Part shown: positions 1 to 7,399 of the stretch, piece after piece
How the letters are laid out: each line of letters opens with the position of its first letter
How positions within the stretch are numbered: position 1 is the first letter of the stretch
Assembly: GCA_021784835.1 (NCBI GenBank)
Contig: JAJYHI010000064.1
Span: forward strand, 1-13,876
Reading direction: 5' to 3'
From: a bacterium
GTDB lineage: Bacteria; SZUA-79; Acidulodesulfobacterales; Acidulodesulfobacteraceae
Length of the DNA: 13,876 bases
Program-made: the position numbers and the translations under genes
The notes under the pieces: generated by a model
Told to the model about the DNA's origin: nothing
The model's database searches: none
Seen by the model: only the letters and a program-made list of their open reading frames with translations

Positions 1-252
1 ATGGAAAAATTAGATTCTATCTGCATGCCGCTTATAGCAATAGGCGAATCCCTCAAGAAGCTTGATAAAATTACGGAAGGAGAACTTTTTAAAAAATATC
101 CTGATATTGAATGGAAAAAAGCGATAGGCATGAGAAATATTATTAGCCATCAGTATTTTGACATAGATGCCGAGGCCGTGTTTCAGGTATGCGATATAGA
201 AATACCCCGTCTGGCAAAAACGATTGAAAAAATGATTAAAGATATTAAATAA
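1..252 (+). CDS. HepT-family (DUF86) RNase toxin, 5'-truncated by window edge
   Basis: HepT-like proteins are HEPN-fold ribonucleases that form toxin-antitoxin pairs with MntA-type nucleotidyltransferases. The visible 83 residues carry the family hallmark RX4HXY as RNIISHQY (R45, H50, Y52), preceded by the typical stretch of a Lys/Tyr-Pro-Asp segment, Trp and 'GMRN', and followed by the usual 'D-I-D' and C-terminal helix. In known systems the Tyr of this motif is AMPylated by the MntA partner. Family members usually have about 110-140 residues. The codon at position 1 is ATG, but the similarity starts in what is normally the middle of helix 2, so about 30-40 N-terminal residues probably lie upstream of the window and this Met is likely internal. 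A partner antitoxin, if present, would also be upstream. The downstream fragment on the other strand overlaps its stop codon. Confidence 0.8.
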   Translation: MEKLDSICMPLIAIGESLKKLDKITEGELFKKYPDIEWKKAIGMRNIISHQYFDIDAEAVFQVCDIEIPRLAKTIEKMIKDIK

Positions 253-421
253 ATATGGTGCCTTTAATTTTTAATCTGCGTTCCAATTCTGTTTTGAATT
301 CTTCTTTTAACTGTAACCACGAGTCGGGACCGCCGAGCAGTTCGATAACTTTTTCCTCTATAATCCCATCCAGGTCGTTAATCGTAATATTTTTAATTTT
401 ATTCGTATGAAAATTATAACA
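245..421 (-). pseudogene. Start-less antitoxin-like ORF remnant
   Basis: Read on the minus strand, this stretch stays open for 58 codons and ends at TAA (complement of 245-247). The protein reads as compact and hydrophilic, with a central EEKVIELLGGPDSW segment followed by LKEEFKTELERRLK. That pattern resembles the C-terminal half of small accessory or antitoxin proteins found beside RelE/YafQ-type and PIN toxins (recalled from family patterns, not searched). There is no ATG, GTG or TTG start in frame before the upstream in-frame stop at 422-424, so it is probably the 3' remnant of a decayed gene, or an ORF with a non-canonical ATT start. Its last codons overlap the end of the hepT-like gene tail to tail. 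Function is not assignable. Confidence 0.4.
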
Positions 422-466
422 TTAAAATTATTATTAGTAAATTGTACCTTTTTTATTCAAAAACCC

Positions 467-490
467 AAAGACACTTAAAGATTGTCCTTT
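467..490 (-). terminator. Possible weak terminator after the pilus array
   Basis: On the minus strand, just downstream of the last gene of the array, AAAGGACA and TGTCTTT can pair (seven pairs with one bulged G, loop of about 9 nt). The sequence GGGTTTTTG follows. The stem is short and AT-rich, so this is only a candidate end for the long transcript. Confidence 0.25.
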
Positions 491-500
491 AACAAAAAGA

Positions 501-803
501 TTAAAAATGCGCATAATCGTGAAATGTATCTTTTACGATAAAAAAATACATTTCCAGCGGCATGTAACCGTTTTCGTCCACAAATTCTAAAAATAATTTC
601 ATAGCTTTTCCTCCGTTTTTTACTTTTTTTCCTACAACGATATAATAATTTTCAGCCTTAACGATATAAACGCCTTTCGCTTCTCCAATTCCTATTATAC
701 TGTAATCCTGTCCAAATTCATCGGAGCCGTCCTGTTGCCGGTCAAACAATATAAATACCGATGCCGTAATTGTTATAATTATAATTATAATTATAAGCGT
801 CAT
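501..803 (-). CDS. Small membrane-anchored protein of unknown function
   Basis: A 100-residue protein I do not recognise. Residues 3-20 form one hydrophobic N-terminal segment that is extraordinarily Ile-rich (seven consecutive Ile). A charged linker (RQQDGSDE) and a soluble domain of about 75 residues follow, rich in beta-forming residues and ending in HDYAHF. A single-pass membrane protein with a small globular domain is the simplest reading. Its ATG overlaps the stop of the GGDEF gene (ATGA-type, 800-803) and there is no ribosome binding site of its own, so translation is probably coupled to the diguanylate cyclase. That coupling suggests a functional partner of the cyclase or the pilus machine, but this is inference only. 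It is the last gene of the minus-strand array. Confidence 0.7.
   Translation of the reverse strand: MTLIIIIIIITITASVFILFDRQQDGSDEFGQDYSIIGIGEAKGVYIVKAENYYIVVGKKVKNGGKAMKLFLEFVDENGYMPLEMYFFIVKDTFHDYAHF
773..796. repeat. Four tandem copies of the hexamer TTATAA inside a coding region
   Basis: Four exact, contiguous TTATAA hexamers encode the Ile run (about residues 4-10) of the small membrane protein. A gain or loss of one unit would add or remove two Ile residues without shifting the frame. Confidence 0.85.
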
Positions 804-1519
804 ATAATTACTGTATTTTTATTTATATAAGCCCTGTTCCGTCCGTTTTCTTTAGCCAGATACATATTTTCGTCCGCTTCTTTTAAAATTTCCTGCCTAT
901 TTTTCACGTCATCGGGAAAACCTACGCCTATCGAACATGTAATTTTGGGAAGACCTGGGATAGTTAAATCCTCGACTACCTTTCTTAACTTTTTTATTAT
1001 TAGTTCAGCCTCCTGCACGAGAGGAACTTTACATTTTCTTACGATAAGAACGAATTCTTCCCCTCCGAATCTGAAAAACTTGTCTTCGTCCTTTCTTATA
1101 TTATTAAAAATCCCCTGGGCAAAGCTTCTGAGAACGGTATCGCCTGCTTCGTGTCCATATATGTCGTTAAAGTCCTTAAAATGGTCTATATCGAAAAAAA
1201 CGATAAAGAAGAGTTCGCCGTTAAGCTTAAACTTACGGTAAACTTCGCTAAAATATTTATCGAACGAGCTTCTGTTGAACGCGCCGGTTAAACCGTCTAT
1301 TCCCGATTTTTCGGATAAATTTTCTATTAAACTTTCAACTTCCTCCGGCATCCGCTGACGCATCCGCACTTGCAATTCTTTTGTTTTGAGATAGAAAGCT
1401 GTGATAAAGTAAAAATTTATCACCGATATAATAGTAAAAATAATAGATTCCAAACCAAATCTTGCCAATAAAAAAACAAACGACAATATTATCAATACGA
1501 TGCTTATAAATATCGCCAT
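800..1519 (-). CDS. Membrane-anchored GGDEF diguanylate cyclase
   Basis: Makes cyclic di-GMP from two GTP at the cytoplasmic face of the inner membrane. Residues about 4-19 and 25-44 are two transmembrane helices. A short helical, probably coiled-coil linker (46-72) leads into a GGDEF domain of about 165 residues. Landmarks are DGLTG at 75-79 and NR shortly after, the metal-binding DID near 110-112, the substrate-site HEAGD near 123-127, and the catalytic loop GGEEF at 152-156, a form common in active enzymes. The inhibitory I-site, normally RxxD five residues before GG, reads KDED (K143 to D146), so the Arg is replaced by Lys and product feedback may be weak. There is no sensor domain beyond the membrane helices. 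It begins 3 bp after the platform-protein gene and overlaps the next gene, so it is firmly part of the pilus operon. Confidence 0.92.
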   Translation of the reverse strand: MAIFISIVLIILSFVFLLARFGLESIIFTIISVINFYFITAFYLKTKELQVRMRQRMPEEVESLIENLSEKSGIDGLTGAFNRSSFDKYFSEVYRKFKLNGELFFIVFFDIDHFKDFNDIYGHEAGDTVLRSFAQGIFNNIRKDEDKFFRFGGEEFVLIVRKCKVPLVQEAELIIKKLRKVVEDLTIPGLPKITCSIGVGFPDDVKNRQEILKEADENMYLAKENGRNRAYINKNTVII

Positions 1520-1522
1520 TAT

Positions 1523-2794
1523 TTATTGTCCGGTTAAACTAATCATGCCTTTAATCAGCGGGAGATAGACGCTTAAAAATATAATTAATATGAAGGCAAC
1601 CACTAAAGCGACCGATATTGTAGTTAATGCATTTTTGAATATCTTCATTTCGAATTCGAACAGTTCGCCGTATGTTTTAGATAATTCCATGGTTGCCGCT
1701 TCTAAATCTCCCGATTTTTCTGCCGAATCCAGATAATAAATATCCTGCGGCCTTAAAAAACCGGCAATATTGAATGATTCGGTCAGGCTGTAACCGGTTA
1801 TAACATGCAGATATACAATTTCTAATTTGGATTTGTAAAAATCGTTAATCGTATTTTCTTTAAGAAATTTTATAATCTGCATAATATCGGTTCCGCTCGA
1901 AATAAAAAGGCTGAATTCGTACATAAAATATCTCAAGAACTCAAACTGAAAAAGGGCTCCTGCTATGGGTATCTGCGCCAGCGCATTAAAAAACTTCGTT
2001 CTTGCGTTGTTTTTATTGAGAATAAAAAAATAAAAAAACGTTAAAACAAGTACGGCAAACAATCCCGTATAATAAAAATAAGTATTTTTTAAAAAAGCAA
2101 ATGTATTGATGACAAAAACGGTGCTTGCCGGCATATGAGGAAACTGCTTAAAAAATTTAGCGAACTCCGGAATTACGTAAAACAAAAACACTAAAAAAGC
2201 CGCGTATAATAAAAAAAATAAAAGTCCTGGATATGCAAGGGTATTTACAATCGAATTTCTATACTTGCGCTTAGAGTCGTAATATTCCGAACATTTTAAA
2301 AATCCGCCCGACAAATCGCCTGTTTTCTCGGCAGATTTAAGCAGGCTTATTGCGACCTCGTCAAATCTGTACTCTATAAACGTCGCAGACATAAAAGCGC
2401 CTTCCGAAATATTTTGCCTTAAAGCCTTTAAAAATCCGATATACTTTTTAAATTTATCTTTATAATAATAAGTTGCCGCATGTTTTATTATATTTTTGAT
2501 TTTAGACCTGTATGCAAAAGCCGTATTTTGCGTTTCGTCGATTTTATTATACAGCAAATTTACGGACGTGACAATACTGCCTGTCGAACGGACCAAGCCG
2601 GCAAGCTGAAAAAAGAGGTCTTTGCATTCCTTATCCGTTAAACCGGCATTAGATTTCATCTTAAGAAGATTAAACGGAAACGGAATTACTAAAACGGGTA
2701 TAATGCCGTTTTCAAGCAGGCGTTCTTTTACCTCTGTGCTCGATCCGCCGTTTACAAGCTCAAAGCCGTTTTCGGTCTTAATAATATATTGCAT
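1523..2794 (-). CDS. PilC/GspF-type inner-membrane platform protein
   Basis: The polytopic core protein that couples the assembly ATPase to pilin polymerisation in type IV pili and type II secretion. The 423 residues contain the duplicated cytoplasmic GspF domain. Each half carries the family signature, seen as SAEKTGDL at 154-161 and SAEKSGDL at 357-364. Three hydrophobic helices lie at about 189-210, 243-259 and 392-412, matching the family's topology, with YPG just before the first. An N-terminal extension of about 50 residues precedes the first domain. Length is typical of the family (about 400). It starts 9 bp after the ATPase gene, its functional partner, and has only a weak ribosome binding site, in keeping with coupled translation. 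Confidence 0.93.
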   Translation of the reverse strand: MQYIIKTENGFELVNGGSSTEVKERLLENGIIPVLVIPFPFNLLKMKSNAGLTDKECKDLFFQLAGLVRSTGSIVTSVNLLYNKIDETQNTAFAYRSKIKNIIKHAATYYYKDKFKKYIGFLKALRQNISEGAFMSATFIEYRFDEVAISLLKSAEKTGDLSGGFLKCSEYYDSKRKYRNSIVNTLAYPGLLFFLLYAAFLVFLFYVIPEFAKFFKQFPHMPASTVFVINTFAFLKNTYFYYTGLFAVLVLTFFYFFILNKNNARTKFFNALAQIPIAGALFQFEFLRYFMYEFSLFISSGTDIMQIIKFLKENTINDFYKSKLEIVYLHVITGYSLTESFNIAGFLRPQDIYYLDSAEKSGDLEAATMELSKTYGELFEFEMKIFKNALTTISVALVVAFILIIFLSVYLPLIKGMISLTGQ

Positions 2795-2803
2795 ATACTC
2801 AAC

Positions 2804-4516
2804 TCATTTATTTGTTATCATATAATACTGGTTTATATCTATTTTGCCTTTGGATAAAAGATTATACGCATAAGAATTAAGAGGTATAAACCCCCTTTTA
2901 TTTATAAATTCTCTTTCAAGTTCTACCGGGGAAGAATTTTCGGCAATGAGCCTCATTTCGTCGTCGAAAACGGCTATTTCTATAATAGCCTTACGATTTT
3001 TCTTATAGCCGGTATAATTGCACTGCGGACAGCCGTTATGGTTGCGCTCGTAAACATTTTCTATAGTGTATAACGAAATTTTTTCAATTTTAGAATTTTT
3101 CAGAAACACTCTTTCATCTTTACTTAACAGCCTCGGAATCTTGCAATTTTCGCACAATTCGATGTAAAGCCTCTGCGCGGTTACCATTCTAACGTTATCT
3201 ATTATCCTTGACGGTTTTACGCCCAGCGATTCCAGTCTTTTAAAACAGGAAAGGGCAGAATTCGTATGAACCGTAGTTAATACTAAATGACCCGTATCCG
3301 ACGCCTGAACCGTTAATTCCGCAGTGATATTATCCCTTACTTCGCCTATCATGATTATTTTAGGTTCACAGCGCAATACGGAACGGATTGCATCGGAGAA
3401 ATCGAACGATTCTTTTACGGCAAGCTGGGTAATATTAATCTCTGAAAAATGGCTCTCTATAGGGTCCTCTATAGTAAAAATCTGTTTGCGCATCTGCGCC
3501 AGATATTTTATCACCGCGTAAAACGTCGTCGATTTCCCGGCTCCCGTGGGACCGGTTGCTATAACTATGCCGCTCGAATAAGTCCTTATCTGTTTTAACT
3601 CCTTAATTTTGGATTCAGGGAAGCCTAAACGGTCTATTTCAAAAAGATCTTTAGAATAAGAATAATGTATCCTTATTACCGCTTCGAAAATGTTGCCGTC
3701 TAAAAGCGTTTCGACAGGCAGAAACTCCACGCGCATATCTATATTGTCGTGTAAAAATTTGGAACTGGAGGGCTTCCCCGGTACGAGCGTTATTTTGCAG
3801 TAGCCCGCCAGAATATTGATAACCGCCTGTCCGGTCTTTATATCTATTGTTTTAATGGGGGAAACGGTTCCGAATATCGTATCGTAATTTATATAGAATC
3901 CCTCCGACGTATATTTAATGCGGATATTAGCCGATTTTTTAGCTTTAGCTACAGCGATTGCTTCCCTGATTATTCCGGACGCATCTCTTTTACCTGCCGC
4001 TTTATTTGCGTAATATTTTGAATTTATAGCATCGTAAATAGCGGATTTTGTCGATATCAGCAGTTCGTAGTCGGGTATGAATTTTGCGATCCGCGTAGAA
4101 ATCTCGAAATCCGGTTTGTAAACAGCCACCTTAGGCTTTCCTCCGCCTTTGAGTATAATAAAACACTTATCGAGGAATAGGTCTTTTGTATCGTCTATCG
4201 ACTCTACCAGTTCATCGTCGATTTGATTAATGTCTATTTCTTCGATATAGGCGCAGTTGTACTGTGAAGCTACAGCCTTCATTATGTCGGCTTCGGAAAC
4301 GTATCTTTTTTCGAGAAGAATCTCCCCTAAAAGTTTACCCGGAATTATTTCCTGAAGCATGAGCGCTTCTTTCAACTCTTCTTCGGAGATGCTTTTCTGT
4401 TCCAGAAGAATTCTGCCGATAGGTTTCCATGCAGAATCGGGAGACTGCGGCTGTTCTGCCGCAGTTCCTTTATCATTATAAGTCGCTTTATTATAAGCCG
4501 CCATATCCGTATCCAT
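2804..4516 (-). CDS. PilB/GspE-family assembly ATPase with MshEN-like N-terminal domain
   Basis: A cytoplasmic hexameric ATPase that powers pilus extension or secretion. Residues about 32-86 hold two consecutive MshEN-type 24-residue motifs (IGRILL...ALMLQ and LGEILL...AVASQ). Further on are Walker A GPTGAGKST (322-330), the Asp box TIEDPIE (348-354), Walker B IIMIGEVRD (387-395), the His box from TGHLVLTTVHT (408-418), and the zinc tetracysteine C455xxC458 with C496xxC499 that marks PilB/GspE rather than PilT. The N2 domain is divergent: the usual ASDIH-like motif reads KSANIRI near 194-200. MshEN domains of some relatives bind cyclic di-GMP. Here the framework Leu and Gly residues remain, but the leading Arg and the second Gly of the motifs are changed. 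The start has GGAG four bases upstream of the ATG. It sits between the probable major pilin and the platform gene. Confidence 0.95.
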   Translation of the reverse strand: MDTDMAAYNKATYNDKGTAAEQPQSPDSAWKPIGRILLEQKSISEEELKEALMLQEIIPGKLLGEILLEKRYVSEADIMKAVASQYNCAYIEEIDINQIDDELVESIDDTKDLFLDKCFIILKGGGKPKVAVYKPDFEISTRIAKFIPDYELLISTKSAIYDAINSKYYANKAAGKRDASGIIREAIAVAKAKKSANIRIKYTSEGFYINYDTIFGTVSPIKTIDIKTGQAVINILAGYCKITLVPGKPSSSKFLHDNIDMRVEFLPVETLLDGNIFEAVIRIHYSYSKDLFEIDRLGFPESKIKELKQIRTYSSGIVIATGPTGAGKSTTFYAVIKYLAQMRKQIFTIEDPIESHFSEINITQLAVKESFDFSDAIRSVLRCEPKIIMIGEVRDNITAELTVQASDTGHLVLTTVHTNSALSCFKRLESLGVKPSRIIDNVRMVTAQRLYIELCENCKIPRLLSKDERVFLKNSKIEKISLYTIENVYERNHNGCPQCNYTGYKKNRKAIIEIAVFDDEMRLIAENSSPVELEREFINKRGFIPLNSYAYNLLSKGKIDINQYYMITNK

Positions 4517-4526
4517 ATTTCTCCGA

Positions 4527-5096
4527 TTATTCGAATTCTAAGTAAAGCGAATCGCCGGTGGAAAATGTCGTTGACTTAATGCCGACGCTGCAAGAAGCAG
4601 TAGGAGAAATAGATGTATAGCCGCCGGTGGCTGGAGCGGTTGTGCCTACCGCGTATCCATATATCTGATTTTCGAAATTATTGCAGATTTGCAATGCCGA
4701 CTGCCATGGAAAACTGGCGCTAGAAGGCGTAAATCCGATTACAAAGGAACCTGCCGCGTCCACCGCAGGCCCTATATAATAAGAGCTTACCAAGCTTGTA
4801 TTCGGCGGAGTTGCGGTATCGTTAGCGGTAGTCCAGCTACTGCTCGGCAGGAGCCCGTCGGTCAGCAAAGCGGCGGCGCTTATACCGGTATAACTTCCGC
4901 CGTTCATACTTGCATATTGTTCGCAGGATGCCTTTAACTTGGAAATATTGCCCGTTATCGCCGTAACGTCCGCACTGCCGAACATACCGGTATAAATGCC
5001 GATAGAAGCGGCCGCAATAATTGCTATTATCACCATGACGATAATTAATTCGGCTAAAGTAAAGCCGTTTTGAGATTTTAAGGCTCTTAAATTCAT
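4527..5096 (-). CDS. Type IV prepilin, probable major pilin
   Basis: A prepilin of 189 residues. The leader contains basic residues R4 and K7 and ends at Gly11. Processing would give a mature N-terminus FTLAE with Glu5 intact (E16 in the precursor), followed by a hydrophobic helix to about residue 37. The remainder is a small, Ser/Thr/Gly-rich globular head with Cys58, Cys138 and Cys169. The last two bracket the C-terminal region, as in a pilin D-loop disulfide. The segment around 'YTGISAAALLTDGLLP' recalls type IVb PilS-like or MSHA pilins. The strongest ribosome binding site in the array (GGGAGGG) precedes it, and it stands directly before the ATPase gene, so I infer it is the main structural subunit. 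It could instead be a major pseudopilin. Confidence 0.88.
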   Translation of the reverse strand: MNLRALKSQNGFTLAELIIVMVIIAIIAAASIGIYTGMFGSADVTAITGNISKLKASCEQYASMNGGSYTGISAAALLTDGLLPSSSWTTANDTATPPNTSLVSSYYIGPAVDAAGSFVIGFTPSSASFPWQSALQICNNFENQIYGYAVGTTAPATGGYTSISPTASCSVGIKSTTFSTGDSLYLEFE

Positions 5097-5100
5097 TTTT

Positions 5101-5107
5101 CCCTCCC
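5101..5107 (-). promoter_or_regulatory. Very strong ribosome binding site for the probable major pilin
   Basis: GGGAGGG on the minus strand, followed by AAAA and the ATG at 5096. Among genes of this array it is the longest match to the anti-Shine-Dalgarno, which fits a product needed in high copy. Confidence 0.6.
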
Positions 5108-5123
5108 TTTAAAGTTATAAAGT

Positions 5124-6683
5124 TTAAAATTTATTATTTTTTATTCCGTGACCCGCCGCTCCCGTTATGACCGGTGTTATCATTATTATTAAATCGTTTT
5201 TTATTTTTGTATAATTTACCGATTTAAAAATGTCTCCCAGAAGAGGAATATCTTGAAGAAGAGGCACGCCGTAAGTATTTTTTTGTTTGCTTGAGGATAA
5301 GATTCCTCCTATAACCATGGTTTTTCCGCTCGGGATAACGACCGTATCCGTTAAGCTCTGCGCAGATACCTCCGGTTCTTCGAACGTGTTTCCTCCTATG
5401 CTGAATGCCTGAAAGCTGTTAACGTTATTGTTCATAAAATTAATCGTAACCCTGACTGCATTCTTTTTAAAATTAATTTCCGGCGTAAACGCTATGCCTA
5501 TCCCCGAAAACACCTGCCCTATTATGGGATAAGTTTCCGTCTGGGAACTTATGACACCTACGGACTGCACCATAACCGACTGAACGTAATTCTGTATCAC
5601 GCCGCTCGAGATTACCCTTGTTTCGCCGGAAATAAGCATAAGGCGCGGCTGGGAAAGGACGTTGACCGTTCCCTGCGTGGACAGGGCATTCACTACCGCC
5701 TGATTGGAACCGCTGCCGCTGAAAGTTATTTCGGGAACGCTGGATATATTATTATTGGACGCCAGGGGGAGCCCTATCGCTACGCTGGAAATCCCCGCGG
5801 CATTGGAACGGAACGCGTTGTTGAACACCACATTCCAATTTATGCCGGCCTGAAAATTTTTATTAAGCGTTACGTTTATCACTTCCACCTTTAAAAACAC
5901 CATATGTCTTAAATCGTTTTTTACCTTATTTAAAAATTTGACGGCAGTTTTTACTTTACCCGCCGGACCGGAAAGGTAGATAATCCCGTCCTTCGGGTCT
6001 ATCGTAAATTCAGCGTTTTTCATTATAACCTTAAGGTTGTCCTTGAGATATTCCACAAGGCTTTTCATGGCGGTAGAAGTCAGATACACCACTCCTCCGA
6101 GATTTGAGGAGTTCAAACCGCCGGCTTCCGCCGTTCCGTTTGTCCCCGTTTGTCCCGTAATCCCCGTTCCTACGCCGGGCATGCCGGACTGCATCGAACT
6201 GCTATTGTTATTCATATTTTGATTTATATTCATACCCGAAGCGCCTACCGTCGAACTGAAGTTTAAACCGAGGTCCGATATCGGGAGTTTGAAAATCCGC
6301 GATTCCGTGCCGAAAACGTATAAGAAGCCTTTTTTAAAAGAATAGCCGTATCCGCGCTTAATAACTATTAAATTAAGCGCCCTGTAAAGGGGCTGTCTGC
6401 GGATATAGAAATTAGCAGGTTTATCGTTTTTTAAATGCCGCGTTATGAGGCTTATTCCGCTGACGCTCCGCATAAGAAGATTTAGGGCAGTAACGGTATT
6501 TAATTTGCCCGCTAAATCAACCCTCTGCCTCAGTAAATAAGGAATATGGCGTATATGTTTTATCTTTCTTACGCGCGGAGAATGGGAAGGCGGAGAGACT
6601 TTAATATACACGACGGCATGAACCGTCTTCGGCATAACAAAGAAGATAAAAACAACAGTTAAAAATAATCCGAATTTTTTCAT
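5124..6683 (-). CDS. Outer-membrane secretin (PilN/MshL/PilQ-GspD superfamily)
   Basis: Forms the gated outer-membrane channel through which the pilus or substrates pass. A Sec signal peptide covers residues 1-23 with likely cleavage after VHA. There is no lipobox, unlike R64 PilN or BfpB. Residues about 57-125 form an STN-like N0 domain. A Gly/Asn/Ser-rich linker spans about 145-195, and an N1-like region about 198-260. The secretin beta-barrel domain runs from about 262 to 505, with NVLSQPRLMLISGE (341-354) and the family-defining VPLLQDIPLLGDIF (473-486). At 519 residues it is short, with a single N1-type domain, closer to type IVb/MSHA secretins than to PilQ with AMIN domains. GGAG lies seven bases before the ATG. 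It is followed by a 27-bp gap to the pilin gene. Confidence 0.93.
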   Translation of the reverse strand: MKKFGLFLTVVFIFFVMPKTVHAVVYIKVSPPSHSPRVRKIKHIRHIPYLLRQRVDLAGKLNTVTALNLLMRSVSGISLITRHLKNDKPANFYIRRQPLYRALNLIVIKRGYGYSFKKGFLYVFGTESRIFKLPISDLGLNFSSTVGASGMNINQNMNNNSSSMQSGMPGVGTGITGQTGTNGTAEAGGLNSSNLGGVVYLTSTAMKSLVEYLKDNLKVIMKNAEFTIDPKDGIIYLSGPAGKVKTAVKFLNKVKNDLRHMVFLKVEVINVTLNKNFQAGINWNVVFNNAFRSNAAGISSVAIGLPLASNNNISSVPEITFSGSGSNQAVVNALSTQGTVNVLSQPRLMLISGETRVISSGVIQNYVQSVMVQSVGVISSQTETYPIIGQVFSGIGIAFTPEINFKKNAVRVTINFMNNNVNSFQAFSIGGNTFEEPEVSAQSLTDTVVIPSGKTMVIGGILSSSKQKNTYGVPLLQDIPLLGDIFKSVNYTKIKNDLIIMITPVITGAAGHGIKNNKF

Positions 6684-6711
6684 TTTTTGACTCCGTTAAT
6701 TTATTTTATAT

Positions 6712-6727
6712 TCGGGGGGTGCCCCGA
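6712..6727. other. GC-rich hairpin between the PilP-like and secretin genes
   Basis: TCGGGG and CCCCGA form six perfect pairs around a 4-nt loop, in the only sizeable gap (66 bp) between assembly genes of this part of the array. No T-run follows on the minus strand, so it is not an intrinsic terminator. It could stabilise or process the mRNA ahead of the secretin. Confidence 0.45.
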
Positions 6728-6749
6728 TTCATACTCTCCGGTTCTTGAT

Positions 6750-7397
6750 TCAAAATAAAACAGGGTAATCTTTGGTTCTCCCACGGCACAAAATTTTAAC
6801 ATTGTTTACGCTTATAGAAAGCACCGTGCATCTGCCGAAGACCGAGCCGCTTTTCAAATATAATAAACTATTCCCGTATTTAACCGCCGCTGTACCGTTA
6901 GAAACGCCGACAACCGCAATCTGCGCTCCGCCGTAATTCCGGTTTGATTTAATATTTCTAAACATAGGGGGTAATCCGTTAAAATTAGGCGCCGACGGAT
7001 AAGGAGCAACCGGAACTCCGGTTGAAAAACCGTTCGGAGCTGCAGTTTTTAATCTGAAAAGGTCGTTCAACGATTTATTTTTTTTCGCTTTTTTTACTTT
7101 TCCGGCTTTTGCGGCGGTTTCTATCGCGGCCGCTGAATTAGCCTGTGCGGGATAAACCTTCGTTTCCTGCAATTCGGCGGCTTTCATTTGCCTGACTTTT
7201 TCAGCTTTGGGTTTTTGCAACTCATATTTATAAAGAATAACCGCGCCGGTTATTACTATCAAAAAAGCTACGGCATAAAGAACCGGTTTGTTAATTTTAA
7301 AGGCGGCCAAGTTTCTTTTAGGCTTATGCCCTTTCGGCGCAAGAGATGCTCCGTTTAACCCCTTGCCGTTCGTTGTATCTAAATCCTCTAAGCCCAT
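6750..7397 (-). CDS. PilP/GspC-like inner-membrane protein linking platform to secretin
   Basis: A bitopic inner-membrane protein of 215 residues. A cytoplasmic N-terminus of about 36 residues is followed by a single transmembrane helix (about 38-56), a basic, Ala/Lys-rich periplasmic linker with low complexity (60-115), a Pro-rich stretch (125-146) and a compact beta domain (about 157-215). The last domain has the pattern of PilP/GspC HR domains (GGAQIAVVGVSNGTAAV, then a short hairpin 'LKSGSVF', then 'VLSISVNNV'). These domains contact the secretin N0 domain in characterised systems. Cys190 and Cys204 could pair in the periplasm. GGAGG lies seven bases upstream of the ATG. Position between the PilO-like and secretin genes matches the conserved order of pilus operons. 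Sequence identity is low, so the name rests on architecture and context. Confidence 0.7.
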   Translation of the reverse strand: MGLEDLDTTNGKGLNGASLAPKGHKPKRNLAAFKINKPVLYAVAFLIVITGAVILYKYELQKPKAEKVRQMKAAELQETKVYPAQANSAAAIETAAKAGKVKKAKKNKSLNDLFRLKTAAPNGFSTGVPVAPYPSAPNFNGLPPMFRNIKSNRNYGGAQIAVVGVSNGTAAVKYGNSLLYLKSGSVFGRCTVLSISVNNVKILCRGRTKDYPVLF

Positions 7398-7399
7398 GG

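Noticed and set aside
2804..4516. PilT-type retraction ATPase
   Set aside because: The tetracysteine zinc motif, the MshEN-like N-terminus and the 570-residue length all indicate the PilB/GspE assembly class.
6712..6727. Intrinsic terminator ending the upstream part of the array
   Set aside because: No U-tract follows the stem on the coding strand, and the genes on both sides belong to one assembly complex.
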